From contig NZ_AQUO01000002.1 in assembly GCF_000371965.1 (NCBI RefSeq), forward strand, positions 264,001 to 328,000: DNA of 64,000 nt. Reading direction: 5' to 3'. Positions 49,823 through 59,500 of the stretch are shown in pieces. The notes under the pieces are model-generated. The model was not told the origin of the DNA and did not search any database. It saw nothing but the letters and a program-made list of their open reading frames with translations. This DNA is from Paracoccus sp. N5 (lineage in GTDB: Bacteria; Pseudomonadota; Alphaproteobacteria; Rhodobacterales; Rhodobacteraceae). The translations under genes were made by a program, and so were the position numbers. Position 1 is the stretch's first letter, and every line of letters starts with the position of its first letter.

Positions 49823-50323
49823 ATGGAGCCCGAGATCGTCACGCTGGATGTCCGCCCGATCCTGGCCCAGGGCGACGAGCCGCTGGGCGTGATCCTGGCG
49901 GCGGTCGATGGCCTGTCGCAAGGCCAGGTGCTGCGTCTGATCGCGCCGTTTCGCCCGGTGCCGCTGTTTCGGGTCATGGCCCGGCGCGGCTATGACCACA
50001 GCGAGACCCGGCTGGCCGACAAGGGCTGGCAGATCGATTTCGCCCCGACCGCGCATCGGCTGGGCGCGGGCAGCGCGCTCGACGCCTTCGGCTGGCCCGA
50101 GCCGATGGCCCATCTGGACCTGACCGACCGCGGCCCGGACGAGGCGGCGCAACGCCTGCTCGCGACCTTCCAGCGCATCCCGCCGGGCGACGTGCTGTTC
50201 GCGCTGCTGGCCCAGGAGCCGGCGGCGCTGCTGGCCGAGCTGGGCGCGGCCGGACACCAATGGGCCGGAAACCCCGCCGCCGATGGCAGCGGGTTCCGGC
50301 TTCTGCTGCGCCGAAAGGGCTGA
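49823..50323 (+). CDS. Tandem DUF2249 protein
   Basis: A 166-aa protein with two DUF2249 modules. The first is VTLDVRPILAQGDEPLGVIL...FRPVPLFRVMARRGY, and the second covers about residues 85-166 with LDLTDRGPDEAAQRLL and EPAALLAELGAAGHQW. DUF2249 proteins occur often beside denitrification and NO-related genes, and their chemistry is not established. GGGGAGGAGAGCCC precedes ATG 49823, 29 bp after nosX, so it is probably transcribed with the nos operon. It converges with nnrS. Confidence 0.85.
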   Translation: MEPEIVTLDVRPILAQGDEPLGVILAAVDGLSQGQVLRLIAPFRPVPLFRVMARRGYDHSETRLADKGWQIDFAPTAHRLGAGSALDAFGWPEPMAHLDLTDRGPDEAAQRLLATFQRIPPGDVLFALLAQEPAALLAELGAAGHQWAGNPAADGSGFRLLLRRKG

Positions 50324-50329
50324 GACGGA

Positions 50330-51538
50330 TCAGGCGCGCAGATCCTTGCGCGCCCGGATCAGCATCGGGGCATATTCCAGCACGTAAAGGCCGAAGCCCA
50401 GCATCCAGGCCCCGCCCGCCAGGTGGACCAGCATGTCGTAATCGCCGAATTCCGCCAGCGGCCGCAGCACCGCTGCGGCCCAGATCGCCACATAGCTGAT
50501 GCCGGTCAGCGTCGAGGCGGTCAGTTCGCGCCCGGTATGGCCCCGCGTGGCGCGGCCCATGACGGCCAGCATCTCGCCGCCGATGGCGCCGACGGCAAAG
50601 ACATGCAGCGCGCCCGCAGTGCTGAGCAGGCCCAGCCCCGACAGGCCGATGGCGGCGAAGCCCAGGGCCAGCATGGCATAGCCGCCGTGCAGCGCCAGCA
50701 CCAAGGGCTCGGCCCAGGTGCGCCAGCCGCGCCAGCGCAGCATCCGCGCCAGGTTCAGCGCCGCCGCGACCGGGCCCAGCACGGCCACGGCCGGGCTTTC
50801 CGGCGCCAGCACCCAGGCGGCCAGCGTCGCGCCCGAGGCGCAGGCGACCAGCGTGTCGAAACGGTTATAGGGGATCGGCAGCGGGCCGGGGCCGCGCCGC
50901 GCCAGCCAGTTGCGGGTGAAGCTGGGGGTGATGCGGCCGCCGATGATGACGATCAGCATGATATAGGCCGAGATCGCCAGCCGCGCCGCCATCCCGGTAT
51001 CGCCGCCGCCAAGCGCGGCGAGGTGAAAGCCCAGGTTCGCCAGCGCCAGCACCGTGACGGCGCCCACGACTTTGAGGTCGCGCCATTTGCGCCCGGCGAT
51101 GATCTCGATCGCGAAGACCGCGGCCATGACCGGCAGGAACAGCGCATCGGCCAGCACTCCCAGCCAGACCGCGCCCGCGGGCGGGAAGGTCAGCGCCAGC
51201 CGGCCGGCCAGCCACAGCGCCGCCAGCGCCATCAGCGGCCGGCCCGACAGCGGCATGCGCCCGGTCCAGTTCGGCACCGCCGTCATCAGGAAGCCCGACA
51301 GCACCGCCGAGGCGAAGCCGAACAGCATCTCGTGCATGTGCCAGTTCGCCGCACCGTAATCGCCGCCCGGCTGGGCATGGCCGCTGACGGCCGCGATCCA
51401 CAGCACCATGGCCAGCACGGCCCAGACCGCGCCGCCCAGGAAGAACGGCCGGAAGCCATAGGAAAACAGCACCGGCCCGGTGCGCGACAATCCGCGTGGA
51501 ATGCCGCCCCGGGCCGGTGCAACCTTGGTCTTCGTCAT
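50330..51538 (-). CDS. nnrS: NnrS, heme-copper membrane protein of NO-stress response
   Basis: A 402-aa, about 12-segment membrane protein. Family marks are FSYGFRPFFLGGAVWAVLA at the N-terminus, NWHMHEMLFGFASAVLSGFL (His pair) and GGRITPSFTRNWL, with HVFAVGAIGGEMLAVMGRATRGHTGRE split across later helices. In Rhodobacter and Vibrio, NnrS relieves nitrosative stress and is controlled by NO-sensing regulators. ATG 51538 (MTKTKVAPARGG) is preferred with GAAAGGG upstream. It follows pseudoazurin on the same strand after 72 bp and may share its transcript. Confidence 0.92.
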   Translation of the reverse strand: MTKTKVAPARGGIPRGLSRTGPVLFSYGFRPFFLGGAVWAVLAMVLWIAAVSGHAQPGGDYGAANWHMHEMLFGFASAVLSGFLMTAVPNWTGRMPLSGRPLMALAALWLAGRLALTFPPAGAVWLGVLADALFLPVMAAVFAIEIIAGRKWRDLKVVGAVTVLALANLGFHLAALGGGDTGMAARLAISAYIMLIVIIGGRITPSFTRNWLARRGPGPLPIPYNRFDTLVACASGATLAAWVLAPESPAVAVLGPVAAALNLARMLRWRGWRTWAEPLVLALHGGYAMLALGFAAIGLSGLGLLSTAGALHVFAVGAIGGEMLAVMGRATRGHTGRELTASTLTGISYVAIWAAAVLRPLAEFGDYDMLVHLAGGAWMLGFGLYVLEYAPMLIRARKDLRA

Positions 51539-51610
51539 CCGCGTGCCCTTTCGTGTTCGACGCATCGCCCGTCGCCCGCAGGGGCCGGCGACGGGCATCG
51601 CGGCATCGTC

Positions 51611-52045
51611 TCAGCGCGTGACCTGCGCCAGCCCGGCGTCCATGCGCGCGCGCGCCTTCTTGGGCAGCTTGCCCGTGGCGACCGCGTCATAGTTCGAGGC
51701 GTCGGCGCCGGCCTGGATCAGCGCCACCATGCCCATGGGCAGGTGCGGCTTGCATTTCACGCCATAGAGGCCGGGCTTGTCCAGCGTCAGCACGAATTCC
51801 TCGTTCAGCTTCGATTCGAATTCGGCCACGCCCTCGGGCAGCATGCCGGGCAGCGAGACCACGTCGTGGCCCTTGTCCTTGGGAACGAAGGTCACGGTGT
51901 CGCCGACCTCGGCCTTCACGAAAGCCGGTTCGAACACCATGGCGCCGTCGGCGCCCTTGTTCATCATCTGCACCTGATGGTCGGCGGCCAGCGCCGGACC
52001 GGCCAACACGCCAAGCGCGAGGGCGATGCTCAGAATGCGTTTCAT
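51611..52045 (-). CDS. Pseudoazurin, periplasmic blue copper electron carrier
   Basis: A 144-aa precursor of a type I copper protein. The signal peptide is residues 1-20 (VLAGPALA|ADHQVQMMNKG). Copper ligands are the His in KDKGHDVVS and the Cys-x2-His-x4-Met cluster in YGVKCKPHLPMGM. Pseudoazurin carries electrons from the bc1 complex to periplasmic denitrification enzymes such as NosZ, NorC and nitrite reductase, overlapping with cytochrome c550. ATG 52045 begins the signal peptide directly, after GGAGACAGGAC. An FNR/FixK-like site TTGCGCTGGGTCAA lies 62 bp upstream. Confidence 0.95.
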   Translation of the reverse strand: MKRILSIALALGVLAGPALAADHQVQMMNKGADGAMVFEPAFVKAEVGDTVTFVPKDKGHDVVSLPGMLPEGVAEFESKLNEEFVLTLDKPGLYGVKCKPHLPMGMVALIQAGADASNYDAVATGKLPKKARARMDAGLAQVTR

Positions 52046-52100
52046 GTCCTGTCTCCTTGCAAACACGGTCGCTGCCTAGCAAGCCCGGCAGGCCCCGACT

Positions 52101-52114
52101 TTGCGCTGGGTCAA
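52101..52114. promoter_or_regulatory. FNR/FixK-like box upstream of pseudoazurin
   Basis: TTGCGCTGGGTCAA (reverse complement TTGACCCAGCGCAA) fits TTG-N8-CAA with one good TTGAC half. It is centred about 62 bp before the pseudoazurin start in a 79-bp gap. Anaerobic or NO control of pseudoazurin through it is likely. Confidence 0.55.
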
Positions 52115-52124
52115 ATTGCGCCGG

Positions 52125-52805
52125 TCAGTCGCGGGTTTCGGCGATGGCGGCCAGCCCGGCGGTGTCGGCGATGATGACCTTGCGCCGGGCGCGCAGCAGG
52201 ATGCCCTCGGCCTCCCATGCCGCCATGATGCGCGAGGCGGTGTGCAGCGTGTTGCCGCTCATGTCGGCGATGTCCTGGCGGGTGATGGGAAAGGGGATTT
52301 CGACCGGGTCCGGGCCGGGGCCGGCATGGCGGGCCAAGCGCAAGAGCAGATGCGCGATGCGCCGGCCGGCATCCTCGGTCGTCATCTCGCGCAGGCGGGT
52401 ATGAGCCTCGTCGAGCTTGCGCCCGACCGCCTGGATGGCCGAGACGGCCAGCGCCGGCGCCGCGGCGATCAGCGGCTCCCAGCGCGCGCGGGGCCAGGCC
52501 AGCAGGCGGCAGGGCAGGATGGCCTCGGCGCTGCCCGGAAAGATCGTGCGGCCGATGGCGGGCCCGAAGCCGCAAAGCTCGCCCGGGTGGACGATGCGGA
52601 CGATGAACTGCTGGCCGTCCTCGGTCAGCTGCGTGACCTTCAGCCGGCCCTCGATCAGCAGGAAGAAGCGCGCCGCCGGATCGCCCTGCAGGAACAGGTT
52701 CTCGCCCTGGTCCAGCGTCACGCGGGTCATGCCCTGGGCCACGACGGCCAGCTGGTCCGGGGTCAGGGCGGAAAAGAACGGCAGTTCGGCAAGATCGGGC
52801 GGCAT
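52125..52805 (-). CDS. Crp/Fnr-family regulator without FNR cysteines
   Basis: A 226-aa Crp/Fnr protein. The beta-barrel has FFLLIEGRLKVTQLTEDGQQF and HPGELCGFGPAIG. The recognition helix reads SGNTLHTASRIMAAWE, with Thr-x2-Ser-Arg instead of FNR's Glu-x2-Ser-Arg, so it may read a variant half-site. It lacks an N-terminal Cys cluster. ATG 52805 is preferred over a TTG at 52835. It lies between pseudoazurin and the probable narR, both on the same strand. It may sense NO or nitrite, since related proteins accompany denitrification genes, but the signal is unknown. Confidence 0.82.
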   Translation of the reverse strand: MPPDLAELPFFSALTPDQLAVVAQGMTRVTLDQGENLFLQGDPAARFFLLIEGRLKVTQLTEDGQQFIVRIVHPGELCGFGPAIGRTIFPGSAEAILPCRLLAWPRARWEPLIAAAPALAVSAIQAVGRKLDEAHTRLREMTTEDAGRRIAHLLLRLARHAGPGPDPVEIPFPITRQDIADMSGNTLHTASRIMAAWEAEGILLRARRKVIIADTAGLAAIAETRD

Positions 52806-52879
52806 GCGGGTCTCGGCAGGGCAGGGGTTGCCCAAGGGCTAGCACAACCGGCGCCGCATCACAGCCCGAATGGGTCGGA

Positions 52880-53596
52880 TCAGGTGTCCTCGCCCCATTT
52901 GTCGATCAGCTTGTCGATCAACGGGTCGTAGGCGGCGACGGCGGCCAGCCGATTCCAGTCGGTGATGATGACGCGGGCGCCGTCCAGCGCGATGCCATCG
53001 GACTTGAGCCCGCCGAGCGCGCGCGACAGGCTCTCGGGCGTCATGCCCAGATACGAGGCCAGGTCGCGCTTTTCCACCGGCAGCAGGAAGCTGTTGACCC
53101 GGCCCTGCCGATGCGCCTGCGCCAGCAGCCAGGCCGCCAGCCTTTCGCGCGCCGTGCGCAGCTTGAGGTTCTTGGCCTGCCGGACCATGCTGCGATAGCT
53201 GCCCGCAAGCTCGAACATCACCGCCGCGGCAAGGTCGCTGTCGCGGCGGATCGCCGCGCGCAGGTCCACCGCCGGAATCATCACGATGGTCGAACGCTCG
53301 AGCGTGCGCGCCGACATGAGATAAGGCATGTCGCGGATGCAGGCGGCCAGGATGAAGCTGGACACCGGCCGCAGCAGCGTCATCACCGCGTCGCGCCCGT
53401 TCCATTGCGCATGCAGCGCCACGCCGCCCTCGATCAGGATATGCAGGAAATCGGCGCGGTCGCCCTGGCCGAACAGGTCCAGCTTCGGCGGAAAGACCTG
53501 GGAATAGCTGGCCGCCATCAGCCCCTGGAAGGTTTCGGTGGAAACCTCGCGGAACAGCGGCAGTTCGCGGATGCCGGCCTTGTCCTCTTCGCGCAT
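52880..53596 (-). CDS. narR: Crp/Fnr-family regulator, probable NarR
   Basis: A 238-aa Crp/Fnr protein divergent from narK. The sensor barrel, with FLHILIEGGVALHAQWNGRD, is followed by an AACIRDMPYLMSARTLE segment. The HTH reads KRDLASYLGMTPESLSRALGGL with the FNR-like Glu-Ser-Leu-Ser-Arg. It has a single Cys and no Fe-S motif. In P. pantotrophus, NarR is a cluster-less FNR relative that activates narK in response to nitrate or nitrite, and it is encoded beside narK. Position and features match, so the symbol is probable, not proven. The intergenic TTGATCTACATCAA site is its likely target, shared with FnrP. Confidence 0.75.
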   Translation of the reverse strand: MREEDKAGIRELPLFREVSTETFQGLMAASYSQVFPPKLDLFGQGDRADFLHILIEGGVALHAQWNGRDAVMTLLRPVSSFILAACIRDMPYLMSARTLERSTIVMIPAVDLRAAIRRDSDLAAAVMFELAGSYRSMVRQAKNLKLRTARERLAAWLLAQAHRQGRVNSFLLPVEKRDLASYLGMTPESLSRALGGLKSDGIALDGARVIITDWNRLAAVAAYDPLIDKLIDKWGEDT

Positions 53597-53847
53597 GAAT
53601 CGATCTTTGTCATTTTGATGCTTGATTTTTGATAACTCATTCCCTTGGAAAAGACAAGCACAAGCGCGTCTTCATGCAAATCATTAATCGACTTTCGCCG
53701 TGCAGGCGACGATCCAAACGCAATCCGCGTGCGATTCCGGGGGTGGTGGATTATTGATTGATCTACATCAAACATGGTTTTTCCCCTGCGTGCTTCGCAT
53801 CCTTCGACCCTTCGCGTGACAGGCGAAGCGGATGACAGGAGCAAGTC
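53597..53847. promoter_or_regulatory. narR-narK divergent control region
   Basis: This is 251 bp of relatively AT-rich DNA. It contains a perfect FNR box at 53758-53771, listed separately, plus extra TTGAT half-sites at 53754-53758 and near 53615-53632 on the narR side. A good ribosome-binding site, ACAGGAGCAAGTC, precedes narK. No coding sequence was seen. Confidence 0.7.
53758..53771. promoter_or_regulatory. Perfect FNR-type box TTGATCTACATCAA before narK
   Basis: This is an exact TTGAT-N4-ATCAA consensus, centred 83 bp upstream of the narK start. It is the expected binding site for FnrP and/or NarR driving narKGHJI under low oxygen with nitrate. A preceding overlapping half-site, TTGAT at 53754, may widen recognition. 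Confidence 0.92.
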
Positions 53848-56562
53848 ATGCCGGAACACCATTCCCCGTCTCGCGCCGACCAGCAGCGCGCGCTTTGGCT
53901 CAGCACATTGGCCTTTACCCTGTGCTTCGCCGTGTGGACGATCTTCTCGATCATCGGGATCACCATCAAGGCCGAGCTGGACCTTTCCGAATTCCAATAC
54001 GGGCTGCTGATCGCCACGCCGGTGCTGACCGGCTCGCTGACCCGGCTGATCCTGGGCGTCTGGACCGAGCGTTTCGGCGGCCGCCTGGTGTTCGCGCTGC
54101 AAATGATCCTGACCGGCGTCGCGACCTATCTGCTGACCTGGGCGGACAGCTATGCCACCTTCCTGTTGGCCGCGCTTGGCGTGGGCCTGGCGGGCGGGTC
54201 CTTCATCATCGGCGTCGCTTATGTGTCGAAATGGTTCCCGGCCGAGCGGCAGGGCCTGGCGCTCGGCACCTTCGGCATGGGCAATGTCGGCGCGGCCGTG
54301 ACCAAGTTCCTGGCGCCCTTCGTGATGGTCGCCATGGGCTGGCAGGGCGTGGCCGAGATCTGGGCCGCCGCCATCGCGCTGATGGGCGTGGCCTTCTGGC
54401 TGCTGGCCAAGGACGACCCGGATTTCGCCGAGCGCAAGGCCCGCGGCGTCAAGGCGCCGACCCTGGCCGAGCAATTCGCGCCGCTGAAGAACCTGCAGGT
54501 CTGGCGCTTCTCGCTGTATTATTTCTTCGTCTTCGGCGGCTTCGTCGCGCTGGCACTGTGGCTGCCGCATTACCTGACCGACGTCTATGGCGTCGAGGTG
54601 CGCACGGCCGGCATGGCGGCGGCGGCCTTCAGCCTGTCGGCCAGCGTCTTCCGCGCCTATGGCGGCGCGCTGTCGGACCGCTTCGGCGCGCGGACGGTGA
54701 TGTACTGGACCTTCGGCTTTGCCGCCGTCTTCCTGTTCATGCTGTCCTATCCGCCGACCGATTACGTCATCCATGGCAAGAACGGCATGATCGCCTTCTC
54801 GACCCGGATGGACCTGTGGCCCTTCGTCGCCACGCTGTTCGCGCTGGGGTTCTTCATGAGCCTGGGCAAGGCCGCGGTCTTCAAGCACATCCCGGTCTAT
54901 TATCCGAACCACGTCGGCGCCGTCGGCGGTCTGGTGGGCATGATCGGCGGCCTCGGCGGCTTCATCCTGCCCATCGTCTTCGGCGCGCTGCTGGACCTGA
55001 CCGGCGTCTATACCTCGTGCTTCGTCCTGCTGCTGGTGGTGGTCGTCGTGTCGATGGCCTGGATGCATTTCTCGATCCGCGCCATGGAGCGGCAAGCCCA
55101 GGGCAAGGCGCTGGACCAGCTGCCGGCCTTTGCCGAACTGGCCGAGATCCACGTTCCCGGCAAGACCGAGATGCCCAAGACGATCCAGGACTGGCGCCCC
55201 GAGGACGCGCAGTTCTGGGCCGACAAGGGCCGCCGGATCGCGCGCCGCAACCTGTGGCTGTCGATCCCGGCGCTGACGCTGGCCTTTGCGGTCTGGATGG
55301 TCTGGTCGGTCGTGATCGCGCGGCTGCCCGCCATCGGCTTCAACTTCAGCCAGGACCAGCTGTTCTGGCTGGCGGCGCTGCCGGCGCTGTCGGGGGCGAC
55401 GCTGCGCATCTTCTACAGCTTCATGGTGCCGATCTTCGGCGGGCGGCTGTGGACGACGATTTCCACCGCCTCGCTGCTGATCCCGGCCATGGGCATTGGC
55501 TATGCGGTGCAGAACCCGGAAACGCCCTATCTGATCTTCGTGGTGCTGGCGCTGCTCTGCGGCCTGGGAGGCGGCAATTTCTCGTCCTCGATGGCCAATA
55601 TCGGCTTTTTCTTCCCGCGCTCGGAAAAGGGCAATGCCATGGCGCTGAACGCGGGTCTGGGCAACCTGGGCGTGTCGATCATGCAGTTCCTGGTGCCGGT
55701 CGTCATCACCATGGGCGTCTTCGGCGCGCTTGGCGGCGCACCGCAGCAACTGTCGGACGGCGGCCAGGTCTGGATGCAGAACGCGGGCTTCGTCTGGGTG
55801 CCCTTCATCCTGGCCTCGACCATAGCTGCCTGGCTGGGCATGAACGACATCGCCGATGCGAAGTCGAGCTTCCGCGAACAGGCGGTGATCTTCAGCCGCC
55901 GGCACAACTGGATCATGTGCCTGCTGTATGTCGGCACCTTCGGCAGCTTCATCGGCTATTCCGCCGCCTTCCCGATGCTGACGAAACTGGCCTTCCCTGG
56001 TGTCAACGCGCTGCAATACGCCTTCCTCGGGCCGCTGATCGGCGCGCTCAGCCGGGCGGGCAGCGGCTGGCTCGCGGACCGGGTCGGCGGCGGGCGCGTC
56101 ACCTTCGGCGTGTTCCTGGGCATGATCGCCTCGGTCGTGGTCATCATCCAGGGGCTGAACGGCGGCAGCTTCGCGCTGTTCTTCGCGGGCTTCATGGCGC
56201 TGTTCTTCTTCTCGGGCGTGGGCAATTCCTCGACCTTCCAGATGATCCCCGTGATCATGCGCAAGGAGATCGCGCGGCTCTACCCGAATGCCACCGCCGA
56301 AGAGCGCCGCCGCCAGGCCGAGCGTGAATCCGCGGCCATCGTCGCCTTTACCGCGGCCATCGGCGGCTATGGCGGCTTCTTCATCCCGAAGGCCTTCGGC
56401 AGCTCCATCCAGCTGACCGGCGGTGCTGGCGCGGCGCTCTGGGGCTTCCTGGTCTTCTATGTGCTCTGCATCGCCGTCACCTGGGGCGTCTACACCCGGC
56501 GCGGCGGATTGCTGCACGACATCGAACACGGGCGCGCGGCCATCGCCGCCCCCGCCGAATAA
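53848..56562 (+). CDS. narK: NarK, fused NarK1-NarK2 nitrate/nitrite transporter
   Basis: A 904-aa protein made of two complete major facilitator units. The first (about 1-410) begins after a 20-residue leader with TLAFTLCFAVWTIFSI. The second (about 465-890) begins SIPALTLAFAVWMVWSVV. Each has the nitrate-porter signatures, for example GLAGGSFIIGVAYVSKWFP and GLGGGNFSSSMANIGFFFP, and GMIGGLGGFILP and TAAIGGYGGFFIPK. The NarK1 part is a nitrate/H+ symporter and NarK2 a nitrate/nitrite antiporter, as shown for Paracoccus. This supplies the cytoplasmic NarG site and exports nitrite. It is the first gene of the nar operon, 23 bp before narG. Confidence 0.96.
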   Translation: MPEHHSPSRADQQRALWLSTLAFTLCFAVWTIFSIIGITIKAELDLSEFQYGLLIATPVLTGSLTRLILGVWTERFGGRLVFALQMILTGVATYLLTWADSYATFLLAALGVGLAGGSFIIGVAYVSKWFPAERQGLALGTFGMGNVGAAVTKFLAPFVMVAMGWQGVAEIWAAAIALMGVAFWLLAKDDPDFAERKARGVKAPTLAEQFAPLKNLQVWRFSLYYFFVFGGFVALALWLPHYLTDVYGVEVRTAGMAAAAFSLSASVFRAYGGALSDRFGARTVMYWTFGFAAVFLFMLSYPPTDYVIHGKNGMIAFSTRMDLWPFVATLFALGFFMSLGKAAVFKHIPVYYPNHVGAVGGLVGMIGGLGGFILPIVFGALLDLTGVYTSCFVLLLVVVVVSMAWMHFSIRAMERQAQGKALDQLPAFAELAEIHVPGKTEMPKTIQDWRPEDAQFWADKGRRIARRNLWLSIPALTLAFAVWMVWSVVIARLPAIGFNFSQDQLFWLAALPALSGATLRIFYSFMVPIFGGRLWTTISTASLLIPAMGIGYAVQNPETPYLIFVVLALLCGLGGGNFSSSMANIGFFFPRSEKGNAMALNAGLGNLGVSIMQFLVPVVITMGVFGALGGAPQQLSDGGQVWMQNAGFVWVPFILASTIAAWLGMNDIADAKSSFREQAVIFSRRHNWIMCLLYVGTFGSFIGYSAAFPMLTKLAFPGVNALQYAFLGPLIGALSRAGSGWLADRVGGGRVTFGVFLGMIASVVVIIQGLNGGSFALFFAGFMALFFFSGVGNSSTFQMIPVIMRKEIARLYPNATAEERRRQAERESAAIVAFTAAIGGYGGFFIPKAFGSSIQLTGGAGAALWGFLVFYVLCIAVTWGVYTRRGGLLHDIEHGRAAIAAPAE

Positions 56563-56585
56563 CCTGAAAAGAAACGGAGAGAGCC

Positions 56586-59500
56586 ATGAGCCATCTTCTG
56601 GATCGCCTGAACTTCCTGGCGCCGCTGCGCAAGGACACGTTCGCGGACGGGCACGGTCAGACCACCATCGAAAACCGCGACTGGGAGGACACCTATCGCG
56701 CCCGCTGGCGCCACGACAAGATCGTGCGCTCGACCCATGGGGTGAACTGCACGGGCTCCTGCTCGTGGAAGATCTACGTCAAGTCGGGGATCGTGACCTG
56801 GGAAACCCAGCAGACCGACTATCCCCGGACCCGGCCCGGCCTGCCCAACCACGAACCGCGCGGCTGCGCGCGCGGGGCGAGCTACAGCTGGTATCTGTAT
56901 TCCGCGAACCGGGTGAAGACGCCGCTGATCCGGGGCAGGCTGATGCGGCTCTGGCGCGAAAAGCGCCGGACCATGTCGCCCATCGAGGCCTGGACCGCGA
57001 TCCAGAACGACCCGGCCGCGCGCGAAAGCTATACCCGCATCCGCGGCAAGGGCGGTTTCGTGCGCGCCACCTGGGACGAGGCGCTGGAGATCGCCGCCGC
57101 CGCGAACCTCTATACCGCCAAGACCTACGGCCCCGACCGGGTCTTCGGCTTCTCGCCGATCCCGGCCATGTCGATGATCTCCTATGCCGCGGGCACGCGC
57201 TACCTGTCGCTTCTGGGCGGCACCTGCATGTCCTTCTATGACTGGTATTGCGACCTGCCGCCGGCCTCGCCCCAGACCTGGGGCGAGCAGACCGACGTGC
57301 CGGAATCGGCCGACTGGTATAACGCCGGCTACCTGATCCTCTGGGGCTCGAACGTGCCGCAGACCCGCACGCCCGACGCGCATTTCTATACCGAGGCGCG
57401 CTATCGCGGCACCAAGTCGGCGGTGATCTGCCCCGACTATTCCGAGGCGGCGAAGTTCGGCGACATCTGGCTGAACGCCAAGCAGGGCACCGACGCTGCC
57501 ATCGGCATGGCCTTCGGCCATGTCATCCTGCGCGAATTCCACCTGGACCGGCAGGCCGAATATTTCGAGGATTACTGCCGGCGCTATTCCGACATGCCGA
57601 TGCTGGTGCGGCTGGACGAACAGGACGGCCGGCTGGTGCCGGGCCGGCAGCTGCGCGCCTCGGACCTGGACGGGTCCTTGGGACAGCAGAACAACCCGGA
57701 ATGGAAGACCGTCGCCATCGACGAGAACACCGGCGACCTGGTGGTCCCGAACGGCTCGATCGGCTTCCGCTGGGGCGAGCAGGGCCGCTGGAATCTGGAG
57801 CAGAAGGCCGGCGACGCCGAGGTCCGGCTGAAGATGAGCCTGATCCTGGAAGAGGACCGCGACGACGTGGCCGCGGTCGATTTCCCCTGGTTCGGCGGCG
57901 CCGCGACCAACGGCTTTGCCGTCGACGACCGCGGCGAGGTCTTGACCCGCAACGTGCCGGTCAAGCGCCTGGTGCTGGCCGACGGCAGCGAGGCGCTGGT
58001 CGCCACGGTGTTCGACCTGTTCTGCGCCAACTACAGCCTCGACCGCGGCCTGGGCGGCGAGAACGTCGCGACCAGCTATGACGAGGACGTGGTCTTCACC
58101 CCGGCCTGGGCGGAACGCATCACCGGCGTGCGCCGCGACAAGATCATCCAGGTGGCGCGGGAATTCGCCGGCAACGCCGAAAAGACCAACGGCAAGTCCA
58201 TGGTCATCATCGGCGCGGCGATGAACCACTGGTTCCACATGGACATGAACTATCGCGCCGTCATCAACATGCTGGTGATGTGCGGCTGCGTCGGCCAGTC
58301 CGGCGGCGGCTGGGCGCATTACGTCGGCCAGGAAAAGCTGCGCCCGCAGACCGGCTGGACGGCGCTGGCCTTTGCGCTGGACTGGGCGCGGCCGCCGCGG
58401 CACATGAATTCGACCAGCGCCTTCTATGCCCATACCGACCAATGGCGCTATGAGACGGTGACGGCGCGCGAACTGCTGTCGCCCACCGCGCCCAAGGGCG
58501 ACTGGGACCGGCTCAGCCTGATCGACTATAACATCCGCGCGGAACGCATGGGCTGGCTGCCCTCGGCCCCGCAACTGCGCACGAACCCGCTGGAGGTGGG
58601 CCGCGCCGCCAAGGCCGAGGGCATCGAGGTCAAGGATTACGTTGCCCGCGAGCTGAAATCCGGCCGGCTGGAAATGTCCTGCGAGGATCCCGATGCGCCG
58701 CAGAACTGGCCGCGCAACCTGTTCGTCTGGCGTTCGAACCTGCTGGGCTCCTCGGGCAAGGGGCACGAATATTTCCTCAAGCACCTGCTCGGCACCGACC
58801 ACGGCGTGCAGGGCAAGGACCTGGGCGAGGAAGGCGGCGTGAAGCCGGTCGAGGCGGTCTGGCACGACGATGCGCCGCAGGGCAAGCTGGACCTGCTGGT
58901 GACCATCGATTTCCGCATGTCCACCACCGCCGTCTATGCCGACATCGTCCTGCCGACCGCCAGCTGGTACGAAAAGGACGACATGAACACCTCGGACATG
59001 CATCCGTTCATCCACCCGCTGCAAGCGGCGGTCGATCCGGCGTATGAGTCGAAGTCCGACTGGGAGATCTTCAAGGCGATCGCGAAGAAATTCTCGGACC
59101 TGGCGCCGGGCGTGCTGGGCGTGGAAACCGACGTGGTGCAGCTGCCACTGCAGCACGACAGCGCGGGCGAGCTGGCCCAGCCCTTCGTCGCCGACTGGAA
59201 ACAGGGCCAATGCGACCTGATCCCCGGCAAGACCGCGCCGGCCTATATCGAGGTCACGCGCGATTACCCGAACCTTTACAAGCGCTTCACCGCGCTTGGC
59301 CCGCTGATGGAAAAGATCGGCAACGGCGGCAAGGGCATCGCCTGGGACACCAAGACCGAGGTGCATCACCTGAAGGCGCTGAATGGCACCGTGACGGAAG
59401 AGGGCGCGACCCAGGGCATGGCCCGCATCGACAGCGCCATCGACGCCGCCGAGGTGGTGCTGATGCTGGCCCCCGAAACCAATGGCGAGGTCGCCGTCAA

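Noticed and set aside
53518..56529. A 1003-codon minus-strand open frame over narK
   Set aside because: Despite its length it is the mirror of narK and the narR 5' end, with repetitive Glu/Gln/His/Arg composition and no known domain. Long antisense frames are expected at this GC content.
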